Shown here in pieces: positions 51,229-58,796 of a stretch of DNA of 64,000 nucleotides. The stretch lies in assembly GCA_025163595.1 (NCBI GenBank), contig CP104101.1, forward strand, positions 124,001 to 188,000, in the 5' to 3' direction. Made by a program: the position numbers and the translations under genes. The stretch comes from Phaeobacter sp. G2. Its GTDB lineage: Bacteria; Pseudomonadota; Alphaproteobacteria; Rhodobacterales; Rhodobacteraceae. Under the pieces are notes generated by a model. It had not been told where the DNA came from, did not search any database, and saw only the letters and a program-made list of their open reading frames with translations. Numbering within the stretch: the stretch's first letter is position 1; the number at the start of each line of letters is the position of its first letter.

Positions 51229-51766
51229 TAATCATGGCCCTCAATTGCTCGATGACGCGTCCCCTGAGATCCGCGCCACCGTCGGGAAGGCCCAGAAGTT
51301 TCTGGAACCGAAGTCCCTGGATCGCTAGGACGACAACCATAGCACCCGGAGTGTCTTGTGTGTCGGACAGGATACGCTCAAGGTCGCCGGTCAGTTCAGC
51401 CCGTAGCGGATCGAGCAGCCGCGGATCTGACGCGGCAGCCGCGAGAATCGCCATCGAGAGGTCGTCATCGACGGCTCTGGCTTGCACGATTGCTTCCAGG
51501 TGCCCACGCAGGGTGCGGGATCTGCGATCTTCCGGGACTGATGCCAGGCGTTCGCGATGTTCTGCGAGCATCTCATCAAGCAGCCCGGCAAGAAGCGCTC
51601 TCTTGGTCGGAAAATTGTATAAGACCCCGCCTTTACTGAGATCGGCCTCACGCGCGACGGCGTCGATCGTAATCTTTCCCGCGCCCTCTCTGTGCGCAAT
51701 TGCCCGCGCAGCGCCGAGGATCCTTGGTGACGCATTCTTTGCCTGCATTTTGGATTGTATGGTCAT
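51215..51766 (-). CDS. TetR family transcriptional regulator
   Basis: 183 aa. N-terminal HTH: ILGAARAIAHREGAGKITIDAVAREADLSKGGVLYNFPTKRALL split over about 15-58, the typical TetR recognition helix region with SKGGVLYNF. C-terminal ligand domain is helical and unassigned. First gene of the adaptor-pump operon, overlapping the adaptor start by 14 nt, so it probably autoregulates the pump. An internal ATG six codons in is an alternative start. Confidence 0.88.
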   Translation of the reverse strand: MTIQSKMQAKNASPRILGAARAIAHREGAGKITIDAVAREADLSKGGVLYNFPTKRALLAGLLDEMLAEHRERLASVPEDRRSRTLRGHLEAIVQARAVDDDLSMAILAAAASDPRLLDPLRAELTGDLERILSDTQDTPGAMVVVLAIQGLRFQKLLGLPDGGADLRGRVIEQLRAMINELE

Positions 51767-51838
51767 TATTCACTGTCCATTCGGCAATTTTATTGAGAGA
51801 TTTGGAGCACTGCCCCGTTGTCGGAAAGCAAGGTCAGT

Positions 51839-52441
51839 TCAGAGCTCTACTCTATGTCCGCTCCCGTAGAGTCGCAGGAATGCAGTGACTGCATCGGCCG
51901 CATGCTTGTCCCGCTCGACTGTTCTTTGCACGGCCAGCAGGCGTGGCATCAACAGTCCAGAAACGCAAAGATGTATGAAGTGATCCGCAACACGCGGGGG
52001 GTTGTCGATCTCAAGCGCGCCTTCCCGGGAAAGGCGTTCCAGAACTTTACTGATGAGTTCGCGTGCCCGTTTCGGTCCGGCACGAAAATACACCTCCCCG
52101 ACCTCGGGAAGCATCTCGGTGGCACCGATACACGTCCGCAGAAGGCGGATGTAGGTTTCGTCCAGAACGAGATCGATCATGCGCAGGGCAAGTTTTTCCA
52201 ACTGGGCGCGCGGCTCGGGACCTGCGGACAAGGGTCGGAGGATCTCTTCCGCAAGCCGACCGCATTCGGATTCCACGACGCTCAGAAACAGCTGCTCCTT
52301 GGTCGGGTAATACGAATACATTGTTGCCTTCGACACTTTCCCTTCGGCGGCAATGGCATCGACGGTGGCGCCTTCATAACCGCACCGGAAGAAGACCTCG
52401 CGCGCGCCGAACAAAACCTCGGCCATTTTTCTCTCGCGCAT
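51839..52441 (-). CDS. TetR family transcriptional regulator
   Basis: 200 aa from ATG 52439-52441, AGGAAG 6 nt upstream (a TTG further up lacks a site). HTH at about residues 6-50: FGAREVFFRCGYEGATVDAIA and GKVSKATMYSYYPTKEQLF. The C-terminal domain resembles the AcrR/TetR_C type with MLPEVGEVYFRAGPKRAREL. Transcribed toward the other TetR gene with 72 nt between. A palindrome at 52486-52509 stands just upstream and is a likely autoregulatory site. Confidence 0.88.
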   Translation of the reverse strand: MRERKMAEVLFGAREVFFRCGYEGATVDAIAAEGKVSKATMYSYYPTKEQLFLSVVESECGRLAEEILRPLSAGPEPRAQLEKLALRMIDLVLDETYIRLLRTCIGATEMLPEVGEVYFRAGPKRARELISKVLERLSREGALEIDNPPRVADHFIHLCVSGLLMPRLLAVQRTVERDKHAADAVTAFLRLYGSGHRVEL

Positions 52442-52485
52442 CTCGTTCTTCCTGTCCTGTGCAGCATTGCGGGATTTCAAACTTG

Positions 52486-52509
52486 ACTGTACCGTCTAGT
52501 CGGTACAGT
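52486..52509. promoter_or_regulatory. Palindromic operator upstream of the TetR gene
   Basis: ACTGTACCG (52486-52494) and CGGTACAGT (52501-52509), perfect 9-bp arms around TCTAGT. It stands 45 nt before the TetR start. This GTACCG/CGGTAC type is unrelated to the TCTAAC palindrome. Confidence 0.7.
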
Positions 52510-52678
52510 AGATTGATTTTTACGTGCCGGCAAGTCGCAAACCTGGGCGGATCGTGCGGAGTGAGTGCCGCCTGTCAGGCATACCCAACGCGGCTTTCAA
52601 TCCGTCATGAGCTTCGGGCCGTGCTCCGTTCGCGGTGCTTTCTGGCGCGGGATTACTCCGCGAACAGGACGGACGTTA

Positions 52679-53032
52679 TCATTCCGCCGAGCGTGCTGTC
52701 CCGTCGAAAGCACCCTCTGCCTCCCAGCGGCGCGCAATGGATCCAAGGGTGTCCAGCACACCGCGCAGCTCCGCGCCGCGTTCAGTCAGCCCGTATGTGA
52801 CAGCGGGCGGGATGGTCATGGCCTGCTCGCGCCAGACCACGCCGGCATGTTCCAGCATTCTCAGCCTCTCAGTCAGGACCCGGGTGGAAATTCCAGGCAC
52901 CAGCCGTTTGGTCGCGCCGAAACGCTGTGGACCCTGTTCGGACAGAACCCAAAGGATATAAATCGTCCAAGGTCCCGTGATGACACGCAGCAGCGCCTCC
53001 ATCGGGCAGGAAGCTGGTTGGACGCTTTTCAT
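52679..53032 (-). CDS. HxlR family winged-helix regulator
   Basis: 117 aa. HxlR pattern: N-terminal Cys in ASCPMEALLRVITGPWTIYILW (Cys 9, about 8-29), wing region KRLVPGISTRVLTERLRMLEHAGVV and YGLTERGAELRGVL. Members sense electrophiles or oxidants through the N-terminal Cys and repress nearby redox genes. Divergent from the DoxX-like gene; the shared 132-nt gap contains AAAGTAA-G-TTACTTT at 53057-53071. Confidence 0.9.
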   Translation of the reverse strand: MKSVQPASCPMEALLRVITGPWTIYILWVLSEQGPQRFGATKRLVPGISTRVLTERLRMLEHAGVVWREQAMTIPPAVTYGLTERGAELRGVLDTLGSIARRWEAEGAFDGTARSAE

Positions 53033-53056
53033 TTTGGATAGCCCTCGCAGTCCACG

Positions 53057-53071
53057 AAAGTAAGTTACTTT
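53057..53071. promoter_or_regulatory. Candidate HxlR operator
   Basis: Perfect 7-bp arms AAAGTAA/TTACTTT around one G. A second imperfect repeat, TTAAGT...ACTTTAA, follows at 53071-53087. Located between the HxlR gene and the plus-strand cluster it would control. Confidence 0.6.
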
Positions 53072-53164
53072 TAAGTGCCTACTTTAACTGATGAAGCAAG
53101 GCACCTAATGATACTATATGGAAAACGGCAGCCTAACAACCCGCCGAAAACCGGGAGAGCGGCA

Positions 53165-53572
53165 GTGAGTGACAACGTGGCAAAATATGTCTACTGGATC
53201 GCGACCGGCCTTGTGGCGCTGGTCTATCTGGGTGCGGCGGCCTTCTACATCTCATCCCACGACATGGTCGCGGGCATGTATCGCGAGGTGTTGGGCTATC
53301 CCACATACATCATCTGGCCACTCGCAATTTTGAAGATCGTCGGTGCGGTTGTGATCCTCTGCCGCCCTTCGGCGGTGCTGGCAGATTGGGCCTATGCGGC
53401 AATGTTCTGGCATCTGGTGCTCGCCTTCGGGGCGCATGTGGGCGCAGGCGATCCGGGTTGGCCGCCGGCGCTGGCGACCTGGGTATTCCTGATCATCTCG
53501 TGGCTGACCGCCAATCGCGTGCGTGCGGTCAAGTCGGCCTATGCACCGGCAGTTCCGGCAGCGCCAACCTGA
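53165..53572 (+). CDS. DoxX-like membrane protein
   Basis: 135 aa from GTG 53165 with GGGAGAG 6 nt upstream; upstream in-frame starts run through the putative operator. Four membrane segments: YWIATGLVALVYLGAAAFYI, YIIWPLAILKIVGAVVILC, WAYAAMFWHLVLAFGAHVG and PALATWVFLIISWLTANRV. DoxX-type small membrane proteins accompany redox and quinone detoxification genes; the molecular role is not established. First gene of the HxlR-linked cluster. Confidence 0.75.
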   Translation: MSDNVAKYVYWIATGLVALVYLGAAAFYISSHDMVAGMYREVLGYPTYIIWPLAILKIVGAVVILCRPSAVLADWAYAAMFWHLVLAFGAHVGAGDPGWPPALATWVFLIISWLTANRVRAVKSAYAPAVPAAPT

Positions 53573-53637
53573 TCTGCTGCGGAGTTGCCACGGCGCCGCC
53601 CATAGCCTCGGACTTTGGGGTACAAAGGGACGACAAC

Positions 53638-54453
53638 ATGACTGAAAAGCAGCCGACAGTGTTTGTTCCCCATGGGGGTGGCCCCTGTTTCTTCATGGAC
53701 TGGAACCCGCCTGACGCCTGGGATCGGCACCGCAAATTCCTTGAGGACTTGCCTGCGAGCCTGCCGGCAAGGCCCAAGGCGCTCCTCGTGATCTCGGGCC
53801 ATTGGGAAGAGCGGGTCTTTACCTTGCAGACCAACCCCGCCCCGCCTCTGCTGTTCGACTATCAGGGATTTCCGCAGCATACCTATCAGCTGACCTGGCC
53901 CGCGCCGGGCGAGCCCGCGCTGGCGACCCGCGTACGCGCACTTCTGGAAGGCGCGGGGTTCCAGACCGGGGCCGACGCTGTGCGTGGCTTCGATCACGGG
54001 GTATTCGTTCCACTAAAGGTGGCTTTTCCTGAGGCCGACATCCCCACCGTCCAATTGAGCCTGCGCGACGATCTCGACCCCGAGGCGCATCTTGCCGTCG
54101 GTCGCGCGTTGGCGCCCTTGCGCGACGAAGGGGTGCTGATCATCGGATCCGGCAATACCTATCACAACATGGGCAAGATGATGCGGGCGATGAGGGGCGG
54201 ACCGGACCGCCCGGTGAACGGCGGAGACTTTGACCGATGGCTCACGAGTGCGGTGACCCATGAGGACCCCGCAGTGCGCCATGCCATGCTGGCCGAGTGG
54301 GATCAGGCGCCCGGCGCCCGCGACGCCAATCCGCGCGAGGAACATCTGATCCCGTTGCACGTCGTGGCCGGGGCCGCGCTTGCGGATCGGGGGGAGAAGA
54401 CCCTCGAAGATGACGTGTTGGGCGCGGTCGAAAGCGCGTTTAGATTTGGATAG
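53638..54453 (+). CDS. LigB/DODA-type extradiol ring-cleavage dioxygenase family protein
   Basis: 271 aa from ATG 53638. Class III extradiol dioxygenase fold: metal ligands in FVPHGGGPCFFMD (about 10) and ISGHWEERVF (about 46), FDHGVFVPLKVAFPEADIP (about 122) and HLIPLHVVAGAA (about 234), with GSGNTYHNMG. Members open catechol-like rings (YgiD, DOPA dioxygenase) with non-haem iron or bind zinc. Together with the HxlR regulator and GST it suggests handling of aromatic or quinone electrophiles. The natural substrate is unknown. Confidence 0.85.
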   Translation: MTEKQPTVFVPHGGGPCFFMDWNPPDAWDRHRKFLEDLPASLPARPKALLVISGHWEERVFTLQTNPAPPLLFDYQGFPQHTYQLTWPAPGEPALATRVRALLEGAGFQTGADAVRGFDHGVFVPLKVAFPEADIPTVQLSLRDDLDPEAHLAVGRALAPLRDEGVLIIGSGNTYHNMGKMMRAMRGGPDRPVNGGDFDRWLTSAVTHEDPAVRHAMLAEWDQAPGARDANPREEHLIPLHVVAGAALADRGEKTLEDDVLGAVESAFRFG

Positions 54454-54461
54454 GACCAACC

Positions 54462-54959
54462 ATGAGCTTCGAACTTCCCCCGCGGCAGGGCCCGCGCCCC
54501 GACACCACCGATTGCGCCCCGCATGAGCAGGTGTCGCAGACCTCCTCGGCAGAGATCCACGCATTGTTCAAGGAGAAGGCCTTCGCCCTGCCCTTCGTCG
54601 AGCGCTGCCGGTCGGGCATCTCGGTGCCCGGCGCCGAAGCACTGGTCTTGCCGGTGGCGCATGCCTGCGGCCCGCGTGAAGCCTTCATGATCGGACGCGA
54701 ATTTGCCCATGTGCATCCCTCCTATGACGGTTCGTCGCACATGATGCTGCCTCTGGCGGCGGTCGAGGAACTCATCGCCAACGGCTGGGGCGAACCGCAC
54801 CCGATGGCGTCGGCCGGACACATCCCGGCAAATGCCGTCATGGCCTTTGCGCCGCGCGATGGGTCAGAGGTCGACGTCATGATCAAAATCCTGACAACGA
54901 GCTGGGACTTCGCCCGCGGCAAGCTGGCCAACCCCGCGCAGGTTCACATCCACGGCTGA
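54462..54959 (+). CDS. Luciferase-domain (DUF5519-like) protein
   Basis: 165 aa, start 8 nt after the dioxygenase stop. Recognised from FAHVHPSYDGSSHMMLPL (about 87-104), NGWGEPHPMA (about 111) and VMAFAPRDGSEVDVMIKIL, a small domain with conserved His residues found in the C-terminal domain of dinoflagellate-luciferase-like and fungal proteins. The biochemical activity in bacteria is unknown. Tight spacing places it in the HxlR-linked operon. Confidence 0.65.
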   Translation: MSFELPPRQGPRPDTTDCAPHEQVSQTSSAEIHALFKEKAFALPFVERCRSGISVPGAEALVLPVAHACGPREAFMIGREFAHVHPSYDGSSHMMLPLAAVEELIANGWGEPHPMASAGHIPANAVMAFAPRDGSEVDVMIKILTTSWDFARGKLANPAQVHIHG

Positions 54960-54987
54960 CTCTCTCTCAAAGAACAGGAATACGCCC

Positions 54988-55884
54988 ATGGCAAGCTTTC
55001 AGAACGGACCATTTATCGTCACAGGCGCCTCCGGCCAGCTTGGACGCCAGGTAATCGATCAACTGATCGAGGCGGGCGCCGGTCCGATCATCGCGGTCAC
55101 GCGCAACGCCGACAAACTCGCCGAGTTCAGGGACAAGGGGGTGGATGTTCGCCAAGGCGATTTCAACGCGCCCGAAACACTGGGTCCGGCCATCGCGGGC
55201 GGCAAGCGGATCCTGATCATCTCCACCGAGGATCTGGAGCCGGGCAAACGGCTCGCGGCTCATTCCAATGCGATCACCGCCGCACGCGAGGCGGGTATCG
55301 CCCACATCGTCTATACCTCGCTTGCCAGCCCGGTACCCGAAAGCCCCATCACTTTCAGCAAGGATCATCAGAATACCGAGAAGCTGATCGAGCAAAGCGG
55401 CGCCAGCTACACGATCCTTCGCAACAACCTTTACACGGATCTGTTGCTTATGAGCGGACCGCAGGCGATCGACATGGGGCAGCTCTTTGCCGCGGCAGGG
55501 GACGGACGGGCGAGTTACGTCACGCGCGCCGACTGCGCCCGCGCCGCCGCTGCCGCGCTGATGAATGCGACCGACCGCGAGGTCCTGGACATCACCGGGC
55601 CCGAATCCACCGGCCAGGCCGATATCGCGGCGCTTTTGTCGGACATCGCCGGCAAGGACATCCCCTACGTTCCGATGCCGGCCGAAGACATGGTGCAGGC
55701 GATGATCGCAAATGGCCTGCCCGAGTTCATGGCGCGTGTTTTCGTCTCTTTCGACCAGGCAATCGCCGAAGGCTACCTTGATGTGGCCAGCGACGATCTC
55801 AAGACGCTCACCGGCAAGTCCGGACAGTCGGTTACCGATTTCCTGACCGAAAACCGGGCGGTGCTTCTTCGGGCGCCGCAGTAA
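54988..55884 (+). CDS. NmrA-like / QorB-like NAD(P)-binding protein
   Basis: 298 aa with GGAATACGCCC before ATG. Atypical SDR: VTGASGQLGRQVIDQLIEAGA (about 10-30, GxxGxxG NADP motif), VRQGDFNAPETL, YTSLASPVPESPI, KLIEQSGASYTILRNNLY. The NmrA/QOR2 group reduces quinones or senses NADP; no YxxxK site is expected. Consistent with a quinone or electrophile response along with the HxlR regulator. Confidence 0.83.
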   Translation: MASFQNGPFIVTGASGQLGRQVIDQLIEAGAGPIIAVTRNADKLAEFRDKGVDVRQGDFNAPETLGPAIAGGKRILIISTEDLEPGKRLAAHSNAITAAREAGIAHIVYTSLASPVPESPITFSKDHQNTEKLIEQSGASYTILRNNLYTDLLLMSGPQAIDMGQLFAAAGDGRASYVTRADCARAAAAALMNATDREVLDITGPESTGQADIAALLSDIAGKDIPYVPMPAEDMVQAMIANGLPEFMARVFVSFDQAIAEGYLDVASDDLKTLTGKSGQSVTDFLTENRAVLLRAPQ

Positions 55885-55904
55885 CTATAGAGGCGGACAA
55901 AATC

Positions 55905-56537
55905 ATGAAACTCTACAACGCGAATTTCTCGCCCAATGCGCTGCGTGTGCGGGCGGTGGCACACGAACTGGGCGTGGACCTCGAAATCGTCCAGGTCGAC
56001 ATCCGGGCCGGGGACAACCGCGCGGCGGAATTTCTCGCTCGCAATCCCAATGCAAAGGTGCCCGTTTTGGAGGACGGGAATTTCGTGCTTTGGGAATCCC
56101 GGGCAATTTGTGCCTATCTGGCGGGGCTTCGGCCCGAGGCGGGCCTCTATCCTGAGGGCCGCAAGGCGCGGTCCCTCGTCGATCAATGGACCTGGTGGCA
56201 AGCGATCCACCTTGGCCCGGCGATGCAGAAATTGTCCTTTGAGCTGTTTCTCAAAGAGAAATTCGGCATGGGCGATCCCGATCCGACCGTGGTCGAAGCG
56301 GAACGAAAAGCCACAGATCAGTTCCTTGCCGTTCTGGAAACCGGACTCGACGGCAAGGACTGGATCGCAGGCGCACTCAGCCTTGCCGACTTCTATCTTG
56401 CGACCACCTTCATGTATCGCGATCAAGCGGGGATTTTACTGGACCAGTACCCAGGAGTTGCGAGTTGGATCGACCGGCTAGAAGCGCGTGACAGCTGGCA
56501 AGAGGCTGTGGCACCCCTAAGGGCGCTTTTCCGCTGA
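55905..56537 (+). CDS. Glutathione S-transferase
   Basis: 210 aa. N-terminal thioredoxin-like domain MKLYNANFSPNALRVRAVAHEL (Ser/Asn region for GSH activation), NPNAKVPVLEDGNFVLWESRAICAYLA (cis-Pro and SNAIL-like ESRAI, about 46-71), and an all-helical C domain with ALSLADFYLATTFMYRDQAG. Conjugates glutathione to electrophiles. Last gene of the HxlR-linked cluster; only 89 nt separate it from the IS remnant. Confidence 0.9.
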   Translation: MKLYNANFSPNALRVRAVAHELGVDLEIVQVDIRAGDNRAAEFLARNPNAKVPVLEDGNFVLWESRAICAYLAGLRPEAGLYPEGRKARSLVDQWTWWQAIHLGPAMQKLSFELFLKEKFGMGDPDPTVVEAERKATDQFLAVLETGLDGKDWIAGALSLADFYLATTFMYRDQAGILLDQYPGVASWIDRLEARDSWQEAVAPLRALFR

Positions 56538-56626
56538 CGTCGTGATCCAGGGGGTAACATACCCCTGACGAGTGCCGAGGTTGACGATACGGTCGGCCGT
56601 TGTCATCGCTTTGATCTGATCGTGGG

Positions 56627-57058
56627 TCAGAAAGTCAACTGACCCAGCCTCCCGATCAGGTCATCCAGTTCGCGGATCATCCGCTCACCTGACAGTGAGC
56701 GATCCACCACAGTGGCCGCCAAGGCTTCGCGCGTGCAGTCATCCACGATGCACAACACACGGAACCTTTGGCCATTAGCAAAGGCATCGGACACGAAGTC
56801 CAACGACCAACGCTGATTGGCGCGATCCGGCACTAGGATGGGCCTGCGCGTACCCAGTGCGCGTTTGCGTGATCACCTGCGGCGCACGGCCAGCCCTTCC
56901 TCGCGATAGAGACGGAAAAGCTTCTAATGGTTCACTTCAAAACCCTCTCTGGCCAAAAGGATGCCCTAACTACGATATCCGAACCGGCGACGTTTATTCG
57001 CCAGTTCCCGCAGCCATTGGCGCAGGGCGTGGTCGCTCCGATCCTGATTCCGATATGA
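56627..57058 (-). pseudogene. Decayed IS3-type transposase (orfB, integrase core) fragment
   Basis: One minus-strand frame from 57058 reads ALRQWLRELANKRRRFGYR, LLAREGFEVNH, FRLYREEGLAVRRR, RKRALGTRRPILVPD, NQRWSLDFVSDAF, VLCIVDDCTREALAATVVD and SGERMIRELDDLIGRLG, the order of IS3-family OrfB. It is broken by in-frame stops at 56966-56968 (TAG), 56924-56926 (TAG) and 56873-56875 (TGA), and is cut off before the SDNGTE part of the DDE core. No inverted repeats or orfA found. It separates the chromosomal-type genes on the left from the mobile-element genes on the right. Confidence 0.82.
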
Positions 57059-57429
57059 CTGGGAGTTCCATAAGTCCTTGATCCAGGCCTGTGGGTCACA
57101 AAATCTGTTGTCGCTTCATGCAGTTCTTTACGAAAAATATCTGCGGTACCAGATGTTGGTTCTTACATACCGTGGGCAAGAAGCCGTGGAAGAACATCGA
57201 AAAAGGCCTAGTCCACATGCTTGCGGCCTTCTGACGTTCTGCGAACTTGGCTGGCATGACCCCGGGTCCGACGCGGATAGCGGACTTAACTCTTGCTGCG
57301 GGTCTTAGGCGCGCCGCTTTCGCCCGAGAAGTATTCGTCCCAGGTGCGCCCGAGTCATGCGCACTCTTGGCCAAGAGCCAACTTAACATATGCTTGCTTA
57401 TACGTTTTTGAGCCGTCACCCGGCAGATA
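57059..57429. other. Gap with no recognised gene
   Basis: About 370 nt between the transposase remnant and the HTH gene. Frames of 76 and 114 codons exist on either strand but match nothing I recognise and lack ribosome sites. Probably degraded DNA at an old insertion junction. Confidence 0.5.
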
Positions 57430-58497
57430 CTAAGCTGCAATCCGCCACATCCGGAACCGCCCCTGCCCTGTAACCTCGCGGATCAAGCCTTTCTTTTCCA
57501 TCCACGCGAGGTTTCGTTGCATCGCCGCGCGACTGGCACCGATCTGAGTCTCAGCCATCGGCGCGGACACCAGAGGCCATTCCGCGAAGAGAGTTAGCAA
57601 AGCAGGAGGCGTCTTGCCTGATAGTTTCGCCAGTTCGCCCTCTGCCTGAACCGTCCAAGTCTCAACCAAATCCAAATGCCGCATCGCCGTTAGTATCGCG
57701 CTGTTCATCCCGTCCAACCAGCGGGCCAAGCGTTCAGGTGGCACGCCCGAGGCCCGCAGCCCCCCTGCCCCGCCCATGGCCAGCGGCGCAAAGATGGCTC
57801 CATTGCCGTCGCTGGCCGCGATCCTACCAGCAGTTACAGCGGCCTCAATACGGTCTCCATATTGGCCGAGGCCAGCCAGACTCCAGAGGTGAAACCCCAT
57901 GCAAGCGCTCGTGATCGGGTGGAGGTCAACCGCTGCTGTCATCACGTCCAGCCAGCTCCCTGCACGCTCGTCAAAGCGCTCGGCATTGTCCTCGAACTTC
58001 TCAGGATCACGCCGATCCAGGAAGGACGCCAAATCTACCATTGGCTCCGGACCACTTGTCAGGCGTCGCACGGCCCATCCGGCCCGGGCCAGTGCTTCCG
58101 AGTCATCCTGCACTCCAGACAAACGCATGGATATCCAAAGCGCCAGCCGATCGGGGCTCACACGATCGCCTGCGAACCAGCTGAGATCCGCCGCCTCTAT
58201 TAGAGCCAGTCTGTGCCGCCAGCCCTCCGGGCCGCGCAGCAACCGGTCATCCAGAGCACCCAGGCGTCCAGCCACCTTTGCCAGCCGCGCAGTATGAGCA
58301 CCCTCTGCCTTTGCCCAATCTTCGATGACTACGGTATCAGGCGGTTCCGCCCGCGGCCCGGGAGGCAGATCATCCGGTTCCTCTTCGAGCGGCCCGGGCA
58401 GAAACCAGAGGTCTTCTTCGTGAGCCTCCTCATCCCCCTCGGTAATGATGAGAGGGTCATCGAAATCATCACTAAAAGTAGATGCTTGCGGCGTCAT
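57430..58497 (-). CDS. HTH_13/DUF1612-like (RHE_PE00001-type) protein
   Basis: 355 aa. Acidic N terminus (DDFDDPLIITEGDEEAHEEDLW), central helical domain with LGALDDRLLRGPEGWRHRLALIEAADLSWF (split about 87-116), and a C-terminal winged HTH with ALLTLFAEWPLVSAPMAETQIGASRAAMQRNLAWM, then LIREVTGQGRFRMWRI. The last part matches the end of DUF1612/HTH_13 proteins common on rhizobial plasmids. Unlike the typical members, the N terminus is extended. Divergent from the ParB-like gene with 299 nt between. Function unknown, likely DNA-binding. Confidence 0.65.
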   Translation of the reverse strand: MTPQASTFSDDFDDPLIITEGDEEAHEEDLWFLPGPLEEEPDDLPPGPRAEPPDTVVIEDWAKAEGAHTARLAKVAGRLGALDDRLLRGPEGWRHRLALIEAADLSWFAGDRVSPDRLALWISMRLSGVQDDSEALARAGWAVRRLTSGPEPMVDLASFLDRRDPEKFEDNAERFDERAGSWLDVMTAAVDLHPITSACMGFHLWSLAGLGQYGDRIEAAVTAGRIAASDGNGAIFAPLAMGGAGGLRASGVPPERLARWLDGMNSAILTAMRHLDLVETWTVQAEGELAKLSGKTPPALLTLFAEWPLVSAPMAETQIGASRAAMQRNLAWMEKKGLIREVTGQGRFRMWRIAA

Positions 58498-58796
58498 GTG
58501 TGCAAAATACCACCTTTATGCACATTACCCAAGAGATTTTGTGGCCATTGCCCATGCTCTTTACATAGTATTCGCGGGCGACTGCCGGAGGAACCTCTCT
58601 GATCGCGTTCAGGATAAGGAAACCAAGGGGTTCTGCACCAGCACGACGAGAGAGCACTCTCTTGCATTCGTTTACAAACGGTCGATTGCTGACGTGTTTC
58701 GCAATTGCAAAGAGCCAGAGAAAGGGAAGCCCGTGTGCCGGGCTTGAAAGGAAAGAGAGAGCCTCTTCCGGGTCCGGCGCGACAAGGATCCTGACC
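58498..58796. promoter_or_regulatory. Divergent intergenic region of the mobile module
   Basis: 299 nt between the HTH gene and the ParB-like gene. Contains TGTGCA (58499-58504) and TGCACA (58519-58524), a spaced inverted repeat right at the HTH gene start, and the stem-loop at 58727-58745. Lower GC than the flanks. Must hold promoters for both genes; no single -35/-10 pair stands out. Confidence 0.45.
58727..58745 (+). repeat. Leader stem-loop H1 (mobile module)
   Basis: AAGCCCG/CGGGCTT, 7 bp with loop TGTGC, 51 nt before the ParB-like start. First of five stem-loops, one in each long gap of this module. Confidence 0.6.

Noticed and set aside
51215..52441. The two TetR genes as regulators of the TCTAAC regulon
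   Set aside because: Neither carries the TCTAAC palindrome upstream; one has a different perfect operator and the other is tied to the efflux operon by overlap.
56540..56626. GGGG-CCCC hairpin and short frame beyond the transposase fragment
   Set aside because: Stem of only four pairs and a 26-codon frame without a ribosome site; not enough to call an IS end or gene.
57096..57440. 114-codon minus-strand frame in the gap beside the IS remnant
   Set aside because: No ribosome site, no recognisable family, and it overlaps the end of the HTH gene; treated as non-coding.
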